A DNA stretch of 64,000 nt from Nostoc indistinguendum CM1-VF10 (GCA_019359215.1 JAHHHS010000027.1:1-64000); one strand, 5' to 3'; positions 18,034 to 27,495 are shown, numbered from the stretch's first letter. Program-made: numbers and translations. The notes: a model not told the origin generated them from the letters alone.

Positions 18034-19110
18034 ATGCTTGACGCCATTATTATTTTCTCATTTATCCTAGCAGCGTCGGGAATAGGGTTCTACAGCATCG
18101 AACTACTACCCAATGGCACACTAGATCAAGTAACAAATCTTGAAGCTTTACGCTTAATTGTTGCCGTCTTTGCCGCTATTATTGGTGGTGCGATCGGGCT
18201 GAGTTTCCAGACGACATATCGTCGCCTAGAATCACAAATCAAAGAAATGCCTCTGGAAGTGATTTTAACTCGTGCGATCGGCTTAGTGATTGGGCTATTG
18301 CTAGCTAACCTGATGCTAGCCCCACTATTTTTGCTACCCATCCCGGCAGATTTTGGATTTATTAAGCCATTAGTGGCAGTTGTCGGTAGTATTATCCTCT
18401 CCGTCACTGGCATGAATTTGGCAGACACCCACGGGCGAGGCTTATTGCGGTTCATTAATCCCAACACCGTCGAATCGATGGTTGTAGAAGGAACGCTAAA
18501 ACCAGCCAATACCAAAGTTTTAGATACCAGTTGCATTATCGATGGTCGCATTGAAGCGTTACTAGAAACAGGCTTTCTGGAAGGGCAAATTCTTGTACCG
18601 CAGTTTGTCTTGCAAGAACTCCAACAAGTAGCCGATGCTAGCAAAGATCAAAAGCGGGTGCGGGGAAGGCGAGGACTAGAAATTCTCAACCGCATTAAAG
18701 AAGAATATCCTGATCGCATCGTGATTAATACAATTGACTACGAAGATATTCCCACAGTCGATGCCAAATTAGTGCGCTTTGCCCAAGAAATTAGCGGTAC
18801 ATTGCTAACCAACGACTATAACTTGTCTAAAGTCGCCAGTGTTCAGAAAGTACCTGTTTTGAATGTGAATGATTTAGTGAATGCCGTCCGTCCTAGTTAT
18901 TTACCTGGCGACAACCTGGATTTAAAAATTCTCAAGGAAGGCAAAGAACCGAGTCAAGGTATTGGCTACCTAGATGATGGCACAATGGTAGTGGTTGAAG
19001 AAGGCAGCAGTTATGTGGGTGGTGAATTGCGAGTAGTAGTCACTAGTGCTTTGCAAACCACCGCAGGAAGAATGATTTTTGCCAAACCCCAAGCTTCCGC
19101 ATTGGCGTGA
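18034..19110 (+). CDS. PIN/TRAM-domain membrane protein (YacL-like)
   Basis: About 358 residues from ATG 18034. An upstream TTG at 18013 is in frame but less likely. Four hydrophobic segments occupy the first ~125 residues. A PIN nuclease-like domain follows (VLDTSCIIDGRIEALL, LLTNDYNL), then a TRAM domain near the C-terminus (VEEGSSYVGGELRVVV). The family is widespread and conserved in cyanobacteria and Gram-positives (YacL); its role is not established but a membrane-anchored RNase is plausible. A hairpin terminator follows at 19146. Confidence 0.88.
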   Translation: MLDAIIIFSFILAASGIGFYSIELLPNGTLDQVTNLEALRLIVAVFAAIIGGAIGLSFQTTYRRLESQIKEMPLEVILTRAIGLVIGLLLANLMLAPLFLLPIPADFGFIKPLVAVVGSIILSVTGMNLADTHGRGLLRFINPNTVESMVVEGTLKPANTKVLDTSCIIDGRIEALLETGFLEGQILVPQFVLQELQQVADASKDQKRVRGRRGLEILNRIKEEYPDRIVINTIDYEDIPTVDAKLVRFAQEISGTLLTNDYNLSKVASVQKVPVLNVNDLVNAVRPSYLPGDNLDLKILKEGKEPSQGIGYLDDGTMVVVEEGSSYVGGELRVVVTSALQTTAGRMIFAKPQASALA

Positions 19111-19507
19111 GGGAAATGTCCGGTGCAATTAAATATAAATTGTGCAATCGGTGCAGTCAAGCTGCACCGATTATTTATTTGTTGGACTGAGTTCTGTTAA
19201 AGTAATAGGTTCGCCTAATAACCAAGTGGCGAAATCGCTGGAGAAATTTTCAGCTAAAAATTTACAGATATTGTCAAACATTTTAGAATTTTACCAAATA
19301 GCTCACTCATTTGCTATTTATCCGAAATTCTTTTATGCCGTAAATTTGACGTATAAATGGAGGGATACTATAAAAAACATATCTTAAAGCGATCGCTCCC
19401 ACAAGAGTTATGAATATACCAATTTGGGCAGCAATAAGCCGTAATTACCCGCTTGGCGATCGCTTCATTACCTATAGTTATGGCAAGTTCGCCCGTAAGC
19501 ACTAAGT
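19111..19507. other. Intergenic region
   Basis: Apart from the hairpin at 19146-19172 and two HIP1 octamers (near 19389 and 19458) I see nothing supportable here. The single open frame has no family resemblance. Confidence 0.5.
19146..19172 (+). terminator. Rho-independent-type hairpin after the PIN/TRAM gene
   Basis: An 11-bp perfect stem (19146-19156 with 19162-19172) with a 5-nt loop, followed by a T-rich run (TTATTTATTTG), 35 nt after the stop codon of the PIN/TRAM gene. Confidence 0.75.
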
Positions 19508-19894
19508 TTAATGCTCATAAATCTCTAATGGCAAATTATCTGGGTCTTTAAAAAAAGTAAATTTTTTATTTGTGATTTCATCAACTCTGATATTTTCTAC
19601 TTCTACTCCTTTCGATTTTAAATAAAAAACAGTTTCCTCAACATCATCAACTTTAAAAGCCAGATGTCTTAAACCACAAGCCTCTGGTTTACTAGGTCGT
19701 TCTGGAGGATTTGGGAAAGAAAATAGCTCTATTTGAGCATTTTCTGCAACTCGTAAATCTAATTTATAAGAATTTCTCTCGGTGCGAAAAGTCTCTTGAA
19801 TAATCGGAAATCCTAAAACTTCTACATAAAATTTTTTGGAGCGATCGTAGTCAGAACAAATAATAGCTACATGATGAATGCCAGTAGTTTTCAT
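19508..19894 (-). CDS. VOC-family protein, glyoxalase-like (GloA2 type)
   Basis: 128 residues, two half-repeats of the vicinal-oxygen-chelate fold. Putative metal ligands are in GIHHVAI near the start, LRHLAFKV in the middle and LPLEIYEH at the end. It resembles the YaeR/GloA2 lactoylglutathione-lyase-like group; the true substrate is unknown. Intact, single gene. Confidence 0.82.
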   Translation of the reverse strand: MKTTGIHHVAIICSDYDRSKKFYVEVLGFPIIQETFRTERNSYKLDLRVAENAQIELFSFPNPPERPSKPEACGLRHLAFKVDDVEETVFYLKSKGVEVENIRVDEITNKKFTFFKDPDNLPLEIYEH

Positions 19895-19916
19895 AAAAGA
19901 GTTAGGAATTATTTAG

Positions 19917-20145
19917 AGGGCTATTTCTGTAAAACAGTTTTTGATACAATCCTAGTTTTCTTGAGGTCAGCCTCGGAAAGTTCTTCACCAGCTTGCAGGC
20001 GGGTGGCGGAGTTTGCAACACTGTCGCCGCACCTTTATCTCCGATTTGTAAAGCAGTTTTAGCAGTTGTTTGTAGCATCGTGGCTGCACCAGTGCGATCG
20101 CCTTGTTGCAATTTCGCCTCGGCTAACTGGGTTTGGCGATACTTC
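19917..20145 (-). pseudogene. Severed 3' end of a VWA-protein gene
   Basis: This stretch repeats, almost base for base, the 3' end of the VWA gene at 20977-22257 (YRQTQLAEAKLQQGDRTG, then ATMLQTTAKTALQIGDKG). It has no MIDAS domain, no start, and one base is missing near 20010, which shifts the frame in the last ~30 codons. With the intact copies downstream it shows that a third VWA gene once stood here, or that the tail was duplicated. The toxin-antitoxin pair at 20149-20741 sits exactly between the tail and the next VWA copy. Confidence 0.82.
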
Positions 20146-20148
20146 GCT

Positions 20149-20544
20149 TTACTTGAGGTCAGGAATTACCTGAATAAGTCCAGTCTGGAAGGCTTTGTCG
20201 TAGGTGATGGCAAGTAAACTTTCGAGTTCAGCCTGAGCCATGATCATACGATCAAAGGGATCTCGGTGGGCGATCGGTAGGCTTCCTGCTCTAAGCGCAT
20301 GGGCTGTGGTGATGGCAAGTTCGATAAATTTAGTCTGATGCAATATCTGTGAATATTGCTCAACAAGTTGTTTGGCTTCGGGTAGTTTACCCATGCGGTA
20401 TTTGGTGGCAATTTCCCAAGCAGAAGCACTACTGACAATAATCCGATGAGCTGGGTTGCGAATGATGTTTCGGCAGTCAGTGTGGAGTTTTGGATCGTCA
20501 AAGAGCCACCACAGCAGAATATGGGTGTCGATGAGGTAGCTCAT
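20149..20544 (-). CDS. PIN-domain toxin (VapC-like)
   Basis: 131 residues from ATG 20544; the alternative start at 20550 adds two residues. The acidic PIN residues are visible: LIDTHILLWW near the start, AWEIATK in the middle and HRDPFDRM towards the end. The family are Mg-dependent RNases of type II toxin-antitoxin systems. The chosen ATG overlaps the antitoxin stop (ATGA), which implies translational coupling. The partner is the DUF2281 protein immediately upstream. Confidence 0.88.
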   Translation of the reverse strand: MSYLIDTHILLWWLFDDPKLHTDCRNIIRNPAHRIIVSSASAWEIATKYRMGKLPEAKQLVEQYSQILHQTKFIELAITTAHALRAGSLPIAHRDPFDRMIMAQAELESLLAITYDKAFQTGLIQVIPDLK

Positions 20545-20741
20545 TCCCATTGCTGGAGTTCATCTTCTGGCAGTGGTTCAAAGAAAGCATCGCCGAGTTG
20601 TCCTTTTAATAAACCAGGGGTGCGGGGTTGTGTCTGTTCTTGACTTAAACCTAGCCGAAAGTAGTGAATTAGGTCATAAATTTCTGCTAGTTTGTCTTCA
20701 GGGATGTCTTGCAATTCTTGAACAATCTTTTGGATCAGCAT
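20541..20741 (-). CDS. DUF2281 antitoxin
   Basis: 66 residues: an N-terminal helical DUF2281 region (ELQDIPEDKLAEIYDLIHYF) and an acidic C-terminal tail (PRTPGLLKGQLGDAFFEPL) of the kind that wraps a PIN toxin. It ends in a 4-nt overlap with the toxin start. Such pairs are abundant and mobile in cyanobacteria. Confidence 0.85.
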   Translation of the reverse strand: MLIQKIVQELQDIPEDKLAEIYDLIHYFRLGLSQEQTQPRTPGLLKGQLGDAFFEPLPEDELQQWE

Positions 20742-20835
20742 AAGTCAAACTCTTCGGTGGTTGTTAATCAATAAGTTAGGAATATGCGACTACTTTGTTG
20801 CTCAATTGAAGAATAAAATATTTTTTATCGCTTTG

Positions 20836-20895
20836 CGCGGCAGTCGCTTCTCCTAAGGGAGACGCTGCGCGTAGCTTGCTTCCCCGTAGGGGTAC
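20836..20895. repeat. Nostoc-type palindromic repeat element
   Basis: A GC-rich island in AT-rich DNA containing TCTCCTAAGGGAGA (a 5-bp stem with a 4-nt loop) and CCCCGTAGGGG. These modules recur throughout Nostoc and Anabaena spacers. No coding role is visible. Confidence 0.7.
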
Positions 20896-20976
20896 AAGTC
20901 GGGAAACCCGCTGTTAGCGCCTGCCTTGCCTTGGCACGAAACTTTCATAAGGTTAATCGGCAACGTTGAATTTTTA

Positions 20977-22257
20977 CTATTCCTGTAAAACGGTTTTTGA
21001 TACAATTCTAGTTTTCTTGAGGTCTGCTTCGGAAAGTTCTTCTCCAGCTTGCAGGCGAGTGGCGGAAGTTTGCAACACTGTTGCTGCCCCTTTATCTCCA
21101 ATTTGTAAAGCAGTTTTAGCAGCTGTTTGCAGCATCGTGGCTGCACCAGTGCGATCACCTTGTTGCAATTTCGCTTCGGCTAACTGGGTTTGGCGATACT
21201 TCGCTAATGCTAAAATAGACTGTTGTACTTGCGGATTAGAAGTCGGTTGATACGCCCGCACTACATCTGCATACACTGGCATAAGGGGCGAAAGTAAACC
21301 TTGTTCGTTAACCAATGGGTCATCATAACGGATTTGCAGATGAGCGATCGCTTGTTTCCCTTCTGGCAATTGTCCCAGATAAATGTTCGCCAAAACTACC
21401 CGCTCTACATCCTGCATCAAATCTCCCAAACGTACAGCAAAGCTACCATCAGCTTCGGGTTCCACTGGTAACTCGATTGTGTCTGGGGCAACTTGGGCAA
21501 TGGGTTTCAATTCTGCTAGTCGGACATTAGGCACTAGAGATAACAGCAAATAGGCATTAGTTAGCCCAATCGACTGAATCCGTCCAAACAGTCGGCTAAA
21601 TTGCTCTACAGCTTGTTCAGGGCGTTCAATATGCGCTAAAGTCCCACCACCGACATCGGCAATTTTTTCTAGTAAATCCTGATTCCAGCTATTGCCAAAT
21701 CCGAAAGTGTTGATAGTTAGGTTCAGTTTGGCAGCCTTTTGCGCGAGTTGAAGACAGCGCTTATTGTCATCTCGCCCAATATCCCACTTCCAAATCCGCA
21801 AACTGCTTTCACCATGCCCATCCGTCAGCAGAAACGCCTGGGAAACAGCGCCTCTTGTCCCTTTCATCAATTCTGTAATTCCCAATTCCAAACCCTCAGT
21901 GATCGCAGTGCCGCCGCTAGCGCTGAGTTTGCTTTTTATTTGAGATTTGATGCTTTCAGGGTCTTCGATCGGTTGGTTGGGGATAATGACTTCCGCAGAA
22001 CCGGAAAAAGCCACAACTGAGATGCGATCGCCTACTTTCAACCGATCTATTAATCCTTCCACTGCCTGGATCACCGTTTTAATTGGTTGTCCATGCATGG
22101 AACCACTTTTATCCAGAATCAAGCAGAGGTTAAGGGGCAGATTTTGGTCAAACTCACCAGCAATTGCAAAAATCGTCATTGCTAGTTGACGTTGGCTACA
22201 AGTTTTAGCCATATCAACATTATTGTCATTTAACGCCGATAGCAATTTAACTTTCAT
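20977..22257 (-). CDS. VWA-domain protein with MIDAS motif (copy 1)
   Basis: 426 residues. The von Willebrand A domain has the metal-ion-dependent adhesion motif DKSGSMHG near residues 49-56 and a second part GGTAITEGLELG. A beta-sandwich region and a C-terminal tail follow (about 70 residues with AKLQQGDRTGAATMLQ). No signal peptide, so probably cytosolic or exported by another route. It is 12 nt from an upstream paralogue (22270-23526) and shares most of its layout. The function is unknown; VWA proteins of this type mediate protein-protein contacts. Confidence 0.85.
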   Translation of the reverse strand: MKVKLLSALNDNNVDMAKTCSQRQLAMTIFAIAGEFDQNLPLNLCLILDKSGSMHGQPIKTVIQAVEGLIDRLKVGDRISVVAFSGSAEVIIPNQPIEDPESIKSQIKSKLSASGGTAITEGLELGITELMKGTRGAVSQAFLLTDGHGESSLRIWKWDIGRDDNKRCLQLAQKAAKLNLTINTFGFGNSWNQDLLEKIADVGGGTLAHIERPEQAVEQFSRLFGRIQSIGLTNAYLLLSLVPNVRLAELKPIAQVAPDTIELPVEPEADGSFAVRLGDLMQDVERVVLANIYLGQLPEGKQAIAHLQIRYDDPLVNEQGLLSPLMPVYADVVRAYQPTSNPQVQQSILALAKYRQTQLAEAKLQQGDRTGAATMLQTAAKTALQIGDKGAATVLQTSATRLQAGEELSEADLKKTRIVSKTVLQE

Positions 22258-22269
22258 CTAAACCTGAGT

Positions 22270-23526
22270 TTACTGGGGAGGGGTATCTTGCAATACTGTT
22301 TTGGAGACAATCCGGGTTTTCTTGCGATCGCTTTCGGATAAATCTCCACCAGATTGTAGCTGGGTAGCAGAAGTTTGCAACACCGTTGCCGCCCCAGTAT
22401 CTCCCATTTGCAGTGCAGTTTTAGCAGCCGTTTGTAACATTGTCGCCGCACCAGAGCGATCGCCCTGTTGCAATTTCGTTTCGGCTAGCTGGGTTTGGCG
22501 ATACTTAGCTAATGCCAAAATAGACTGTTGCACCTGGGGATTCGGATCTGCTTGGTAGTTTTTCACTACATGGGCATAAACTGGGATATTTGGTGTAACT
22601 AAACCTACCTTGTTAGCGGCTGGATCATCGTAGCGGACTTGCACATTAGCGATCGCTTGTTCACCTGTTGGCAATTGTCCCAAATAAATATTAGCTAATA
22701 TCACCCGTTCTGCATCTTTCATTAAATCTCCCAACCGCACAGCGAAACGCCCATCAGCTTCTTGTTGCACTGGTAACTCAATTGTGTCTGGGGAAACTTG
22801 GGCTACAGGTTTGAGTTCTGCTAACCGGACATGGGGCATCAGGGATAATAGCAGATAAGCGTTAGTCAGTCCCACGGTTTGAATGCGGCTGAACAGGCGA
22901 TTAAACTCATCTACTGCCTGATCGGGTTTTTGAATGTAAGATAAAGTACCTAAACCAGCATCAGCAATTTTTTCTAAAACATCTTGGTTCCAATTGTCAC
23001 CAAATCCTAAAGTGTTCAAAGTCAAATTATAGCTAGCAGCCAATTGGGCGAATTTTAAACAGCGATTATTGTCACCGTGTTCATTTTCCCCATCAGTTAA
23101 TAGAAAGGCTTGAGAAACAGTATCTTTTTTTCCCTTTGCCAACTCCTCAATCCCCAAGCGCAATCCTTCATCAATGGCAGTTCCACCATCGGCGGCTAGG
23201 CGGTTAATTTGCTGTTTTATTTTTTCTGGATCTTCGACACTTTGATTAGGTACTAAGACTTTGGCACGGTGATCGAAAACTACAACACTAAGGCGATCGC
23301 CACGGTTGAGCCTATCTACCAGACGATTCGCTGCTTTTTTGACCGTTTCTAGCGATCGCCCATTCATAGAACCACTATGATCGAGAATCAAGCATAAATT
23401 CAGAGGCACATTCCGGTCTTGAGTCTCTGCGATCGCTGAAATCGAAATTCCCAACTGACGTTGACTATTCAGTTGATTCGCGTCCAAATTACCATCATTC
23501 AAGGCAGGCTGCAAATTAACCTTCAT
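22270..23526 (-). CDS. VWA-domain protein with MIDAS motif (copy 2)
   Basis: 418 residues, tandem paralogue of the gene at 20977-22257. MIDAS motif DHSGSMNG; the second loop reads DGGTAIDEGL. The same C-terminal tail follows (ETKLQQGDRSGAATMLQ). It is the first gene of a two-gene operon, divergent from clpR. The paralogues differ in a ~10-residue insert (WKWDIGRDD in copy 1). Intact. Confidence 0.85.
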   Translation of the reverse strand: MKVNLQPALNDGNLDANQLNSQRQLGISISAIAETQDRNVPLNLCLILDHSGSMNGRSLETVKKAANRLVDRLNRGDRLSVVVFDHRAKVLVPNQSVEDPEKIKQQINRLAADGGTAIDEGLRLGIEELAKGKKDTVSQAFLLTDGENEHGDNNRCLKFAQLAASYNLTLNTLGFGDNWNQDVLEKIADAGLGTLSYIQKPDQAVDEFNRLFSRIQTVGLTNAYLLLSLMPHVRLAELKPVAQVSPDTIELPVQQEADGRFAVRLGDLMKDAERVILANIYLGQLPTGEQAIANVQVRYDDPAANKVGLVTPNIPVYAHVVKNYQADPNPQVQQSILALAKYRQTQLAETKLQQGDRSGAATMLQTAAKTALQMGDTGAATVLQTSATQLQSGGDLSESDRKKTRIVSKTVLQDTPPQ

Positions 23527-23827
23527 AACTCAAAGTCCCTATTCAGGATATACATATAAAAAAATAACTTCAAACCACTACTTTAGCTTGAACCCTCAAG
23601 AAGCCTCTCACTCTCCCGAAGGGGAGTGATGAGATGAATTTTGTGTCACCTCTACGGAAAACCTATCTAACACAAATACATTAATATAATCAGAATATCT
23701 TAGAAGCCAAACATTGGCAGATGCGAAGCTGCCTGAAGCATTAGGGAGAAATCCGCACCTTGAGGAAAGCTATCATCGCGCTAGGATGTATTACAGTTAA
23801 CGGCATAGTTTCAGGCGATCAGTTGCT
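23527..23827. other. Divergent promoter region (VWA operon / clpR)
   Basis: About 300 bases between divergent genes. It contains an imperfect stem (CACTCTCCC, GAAG loop, GGGGAGTG) near 23609-23628 and no supportable gene. Promoters for both directions are expected here. Confidence 0.5.
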
Positions 23828-24490
23828 ATGGACATTTCCCCAATTAAGGCTGTTCAAGCCCCATATTACGGCGATAACTTCTACCGGACACCGCCGCCAG
23901 ATTTACCTTCCCTCTTATTGAAGGAGCGAATTGTCTATCTGGGGATGCCACTGGTGCCTGCTGTCACAGAATTAATCGTGGCCGAGTTGCTGTTTTTGCA
24001 GTCCGACGACCCAGAAAAGCCGATTAAAATCTATATCAACTCTACCGGCACTTCCGGTTACAGTGGCGAACCCATTGGCTTTGAAACCGAAGCCTTCGCC
24101 ATCTACGACACAATGAAATATATCAAGCCTCCTATTCACACCATCTGCGTCGGTTCCGCGATGGGTATGGCAGCAATGCTCCTCAGTGCAGGTACAAAAG
24201 GTTGCCGCGCTAGTTTGCCTCACTCCTCGATTATCCTGCATCAGCCTAAGAGCTACGCCCAAGGACAAGCAACGGATATTCAAATTCGCGCTAGGGAAGT
24301 TTTGGTAAACAAAGGGGCCTTAGTTGATATCTTGCATCGCACTACTGGACAGCCTCCAGAAAAAATTACTAAAGATATGGATCGGCTGTTATATATGACA
24401 CCCTATGAAGCAAAGGAATACGGTCTTATTGACCGAGTTTTTGAGAAAGAAGAACTCGCAAATCCTCCACTTCCTGCCAGTGTCCTTTAA
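23828..24490 (+). CDS. clpR: ClpR, catalytically inactive ClpP-family subunit
   Basis: 220 residues of the ClpP fold. At the place of the catalytic serine (AASMG in ClpP) the sequence reads SAMGMAAML, so Gly replaces Ser; the His (ILHQP) and Asp positions are kept. This is the hallmark of ClpR. In Synechococcus, ClpR and ClpP3 form one heteromeric ClpP core that is essential and works with ClpC. The gene order clpR-clpP3 is as in that organism. A small insertion (GTSGYSGEPIGFETE) is visible near residue 75. Intact. Confidence 0.93.
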   Translation: MDISPIKAVQAPYYGDNFYRTPPPDLPSLLLKERIVYLGMPLVPAVTELIVAELLFLQSDDPEKPIKIYINSTGTSGYSGEPIGFETEAFAIYDTMKYIKPPIHTICVGSAMGMAAMLLSAGTKGCRASLPHSSIILHQPKSYAQGQATDIQIRAREVLVNKGALVDILHRTTGQPPEKITKDMDRLLYMTPYEAKEYGLIDRVFEKEELANPPLPASVL

Positions 24491-24493
24491 CTT

Positions 24494-24535
24494 AGTTATG
24501 AGTTATGAGTTATGAGTTATGAGTTATGAGTTATG
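24494..24535. repeat. Heptamer tandem repeat AGTTATG x6
   Basis: Six consecutive AGTTATG units in the 153-bp spacer between clpR and clpP3, followed by more pyrimidine-rich heptamer-like runs (ACTCCTC type). A short tandemly repeated element typical of heterocystous cyanobacteria. Confidence 0.9.
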
Positions 24536-24643
24536 AGTCATTGAAAACTCCTCACTCCTCACTCCTAACTTTTAACTTCTAACTTTCAACTCCTCACTCC
24601 TAACTCTCTCACCGTCCGCAAATTATTAAAAACGGAGTAAATT

Positions 24644-25255
24644 ATGCCTATAGGCGTTCCTAAAGTTCCTTACCGGATGCCCGGAGGACAATATACAGAT
24701 TGGATTAGCATCTACGATCGCCTTTACCGGGAACGAATTATATTCTTGGGGCGAGATGTTGATGATGAAATTGCCAATCAAATTATCGCTGTGATGCTGT
24801 ATCTGGACTCAGATGATCCAGGTAAAGATATTTATTTATACATTAATTCCCCCGGTGGAATGGTCACTTCTGGCATGGCTATTTTTGACACCATGCAACA
24901 TATCAAATCAGATGTCGTGACTATTTGCGTCGGTTTAGCGGCTTCAATGGGGTCTTTCCTGCTGGCTGCTGGCACCAAAGGTAAACGGCTAGCATTGCCT
25001 CACTCACGGATTATGATTCACCAGCCTTCAGGTGGCACCCGTGGACAAGCAAGCGATATCGAAATTGAAGCTAGAGAGATTCTGCGGATTCGTCACGAAC
25101 TCAATGGCATTTATGCCGATAAAACCGGTCAGACCATACAAAAGATTGAGAAAGATATGGATCGTGACTTTTTCATGTCTGCCGAAGAAGCAAAACAATA
25201 CGGTTTAATTGACCGTGTGATTGAAGAACGAACCTCTATAGTAGCAGGGGAGTAG
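24644..25255 (+). CDS. clpP: ClpP3 ATP-dependent protease proteolytic subunit
   Basis: 203 residues with a full catalytic triad: Ser in GLAASMGSFL, His in RIMIHQP and Asp in the MDRDFFMS region. It forms the proteolytic chamber of the ClpP3/ClpR complex. Second gene after clpR, separated by a repeat-filled spacer of 153 bp, so co-transcription is likely but not certain. Intact. Confidence 0.95.
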   Translation: MPIGVPKVPYRMPGGQYTDWISIYDRLYRERIIFLGRDVDDEIANQIIAVMLYLDSDDPGKDIYLYINSPGGMVTSGMAIFDTMQHIKSDVVTICVGLAASMGSFLLAAGTKGKRLALPHSRIMIHQPSGGTRGQASDIEIEAREILRIRHELNGIYADKTGQTIQKIEKDMDRDFFMSAEEAKQYGLIDRVIEERTSIVAGE

Positions 25256-25468
25256 AGAGGCAGAGGGGATGAGGAAGCAGGGGGAGCAGGGGAAGAATTA
25301 TAACTCCTAAGTCCCTACTCCCGATTCCCCACTCCCCACTCCCCTTCTTTAAACAAACTGTCAACATTGAACTTTAAAATATCAAATTAGCCCTTATTAT
25401 TAATAGTTCAGGCTGAAAGCTCATAGCTAATAGCCTCTAGCTGGATATTCGATAGCTCATAGCTCAAG

Positions 25469-26095
25469 ATGGATCTTGGAGATTGCTACCGTTTACTAGG
25501 TTTAAGATCGGGAGCCTCTTTTGCTGACATCAAATCGTCTTATCGGCGATTGGCACAGCAATATCATCCCGATATCAACCCAGATGACAACAAAGCCAAA
25601 GATAAGTTTATTGCGTTGACAGAGGCGTACAAACTCTTGCTGACAGTGGTACTGCCAGAGGAAACTGCCGTACATTCAAGTCAGGTGTCAACATCTGGTG
25701 GGCGTGATGACGCTAGGGCAACGCATAGGCAGAAAACACCAGTAACAACGGTGATAAGCCAAGAACCAGGAAAAGCAAGGCCGCCTAATCTGTTGGAAAT
25801 AGAAGAACGGCTGAAGTGGAAGACTTATGAGCAATTGCAGCGATTTTTGCAAGAAAGACGATTTCCACAAGCGATCGCCCTGGCGGAAGCTTTAGCAGAT
25901 CGTTTGTCAACAGATGCAGAAGTTCGCCAATGGCTAGCGATCGCTTATCAAATTTGGGGACGGGCGTTAATTTCTGAAAACCAACTGCTCAAAGCAAGAA
26001 TTTATCTCAAAAAAGCTCTGAAAACAGACCCCCATAATAAAAGTCTCTGGTACGAAGTGCAGCGAGATTTCCAACGATTAGAACAAATTTTTTAA
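25469..26095 (+). CDS. DnaJ-domain protein with TPR-like C-terminus
   Basis: 208 residues. The J domain (1-70) has the HPD motif at 33-35 (QYHPDINPDD), so it should stimulate a DnaK ATPase. There is no Gly/Phe or zinc-finger region; instead a linker (70-110) leads into a helical, TPR-like tail (QFLQERRFPQAIALAEAL, KARIYLKKALKTDP) that probably binds a client. A type III J protein of unknown client. Intact. Confidence 0.88.
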   Translation: MDLGDCYRLLGLRSGASFADIKSSYRRLAQQYHPDINPDDNKAKDKFIALTEAYKLLLTVVLPEETAVHSSQVSTSGGRDDARATHRQKTPVTTVISQEPGKARPPNLLEIEERLKWKTYEQLQRFLQERRFPQAIALAEALADRLSTDAEVRQWLAIAYQIWGRALISENQLLKARIYLKKALKTDPHNKSLWYEVQRDFQRLEQIF

Positions 26096-26295
26096 AGATT
26101 TACAAAATTTTTCAATGAAGGCAGGAGGTAGCAGAAAGACTGCCTTCTGTTTCTTGCTGCGACCAATCAGGGTGCATAGTTTAAGACCCCCACTTTTAGC
26201 CTTAGCTTCCCGCTCTTTACGAGAGTTCAGGGCTGCCAAATCAGGGGTGGAATCTCTGGATCATTTGTTCCCCCTGCCCCCTGCCTCCTAAATAA

Positions 26296-27495
26296 TTACC
26301 TCAATCCGTGCAACACTGCTCCTAATGTAGCGATTCCCTCAACAATCTTCTGTGTTGGTTGAAAGCTAAAAGCTAACCTGAAGGCATCATCCCCCTGTCC
26401 ATTGGCATAGCAGCGAGTCCCTGGCAGAAAACTGATGCCGTGTTCATTGGCAGCCATAAGGAGGGCTTTGGCGCTGATATCTGGTGGCAATTTACACCAA
26501 ACGAAAAAGCCGCCATCGGGACGCAAAGCAACTACATCACTGGGGAACTCTAAGGCGATCGCTTCTAACAATAAATTGCACTTATGTTTGTAGCAGGCGA
26601 TTAGCTCTTGAATGTGATTCTCTAACTTGCCTGTGGCACAGTAACGAGCGACTACATGGCTGACAAATGGCCCCACAGGCCCCTCACTTTTGAACATTGC
26701 CAGCCGTTCAATAATCGCTGGATCGCCACAAGCCCAACCTAGCCGGATACCAGGCGCAATAATTTTCGAGAAGGTACTCACATATAAAACCCACCCCTCT
26801 TGGTCGAGAGTTGCCAGGGGGGGCATAGTTTCTCCTTGGAAGTGTAAATCGCTATAAGCATCGTCTTCCACCACCAGAACGCCATACTCAGCCGCTAATG
26901 CTACCAGTTTTTGGCGGCGAAATAACGGCATAGTAACGCCTGTGGGATTATGAAAGGTGGGAATAGTATAAATAAATCGGGGTCGAATACCCTGTTTCTT
27001 TAAATCTTTTAATGCCACTTCTAAAGCATCTACATCCATCCCCAACTCATCCACAGGAATAGTAATTATGCGTGCGCCAGCGTGGACAAATCTAGCAACT
27101 ACTCCTAAAAAGGTTGGCCCTTCCACAATTACTACATCACCAGGTTCCACAAACACATCTGGTAGCAAGCCGAGAATCTGACCAGAACCATAGCCAATGA
27201 TCAGGCGATCGCGATCGGCAGTGATTCCTTTAGCCTGCAAACGGAGGATAATTTGCTCATACAGTTGAGCTGAAGGTGGGCCGTAATTGAGGGCGATCGG
27301 AGCCTCTTCTGCTAGTACAATGGCACTTGCAGCAGCCAAGTCAGCATGAGGAAAGAGAATTGGGTCAGCTAGACCATAGGCAAAGCTGACAGTGAGAATT
27401 TTGCTTAACTCTGTACCGTAGGTTGGTGGTGCGATGTTTTTTGCTCGTTCGGCGAACAAATCAGTAATTCGGTAAGTAGGGGTGGTAGAAACCAT
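26296..27495 (-). CDS. PLP-dependent class I aminotransferase (2-aminoadipate/valine type)
   Basis: About 399 residues from ATG 27495 (MVSTTPTYRITDLF); an upstream in-frame ATG at 27543 would add 16 atypical residues. Pyridoxal-phosphate lysine in STFSKIIAPGIRLGW, substrate-binding Asn/Pro in TFHNPTG, and DDAYSDLHF are all present. The family includes MocR-type and 2-aminoadipate transaminases; the substrate cannot be told. No GntR DNA-binding domain is fused, so it is an enzyme. Intact. Confidence 0.86.
   Translation of the reverse strand: MVSTTPTYRITDLFAERAKNIAPPTYGTELSKILTVSFAYGLADPILFPHADLAAASAIVLAEEAPIALNYGPPSAQLYEQIILRLQAKGITADRDRLIIGYGSGQILGLLPDVFVEPGDVVIVEGPTFLGVVARFVHAGARIITIPVDELGMDVDALEVALKDLKKQGIRPRFIYTIPTFHNPTGVTMPLFRRQKLVALAAEYGVLVVEDDAYSDLHFQGETMPPLATLDQEGWVLYVSTFSKIIAPGIRLGWACGDPAIIERLAMFKSEGPVGPFVSHVVARYCATGKLENHIQELIACYKHKCNLLLEAIALEFPSDVVALRPDGGFFVWCKLPPDISAKALLMAANEHGISFLPGTRCYANGQGDDAFRLAFSFQPTQKIVEGIATLGAVLHGLR

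Noticed and set aside
19142..19387. 81-codon frame after the PIN/TRAM gene
   Set aside because: It begins within the terminator hairpin and shows no family resemblance.
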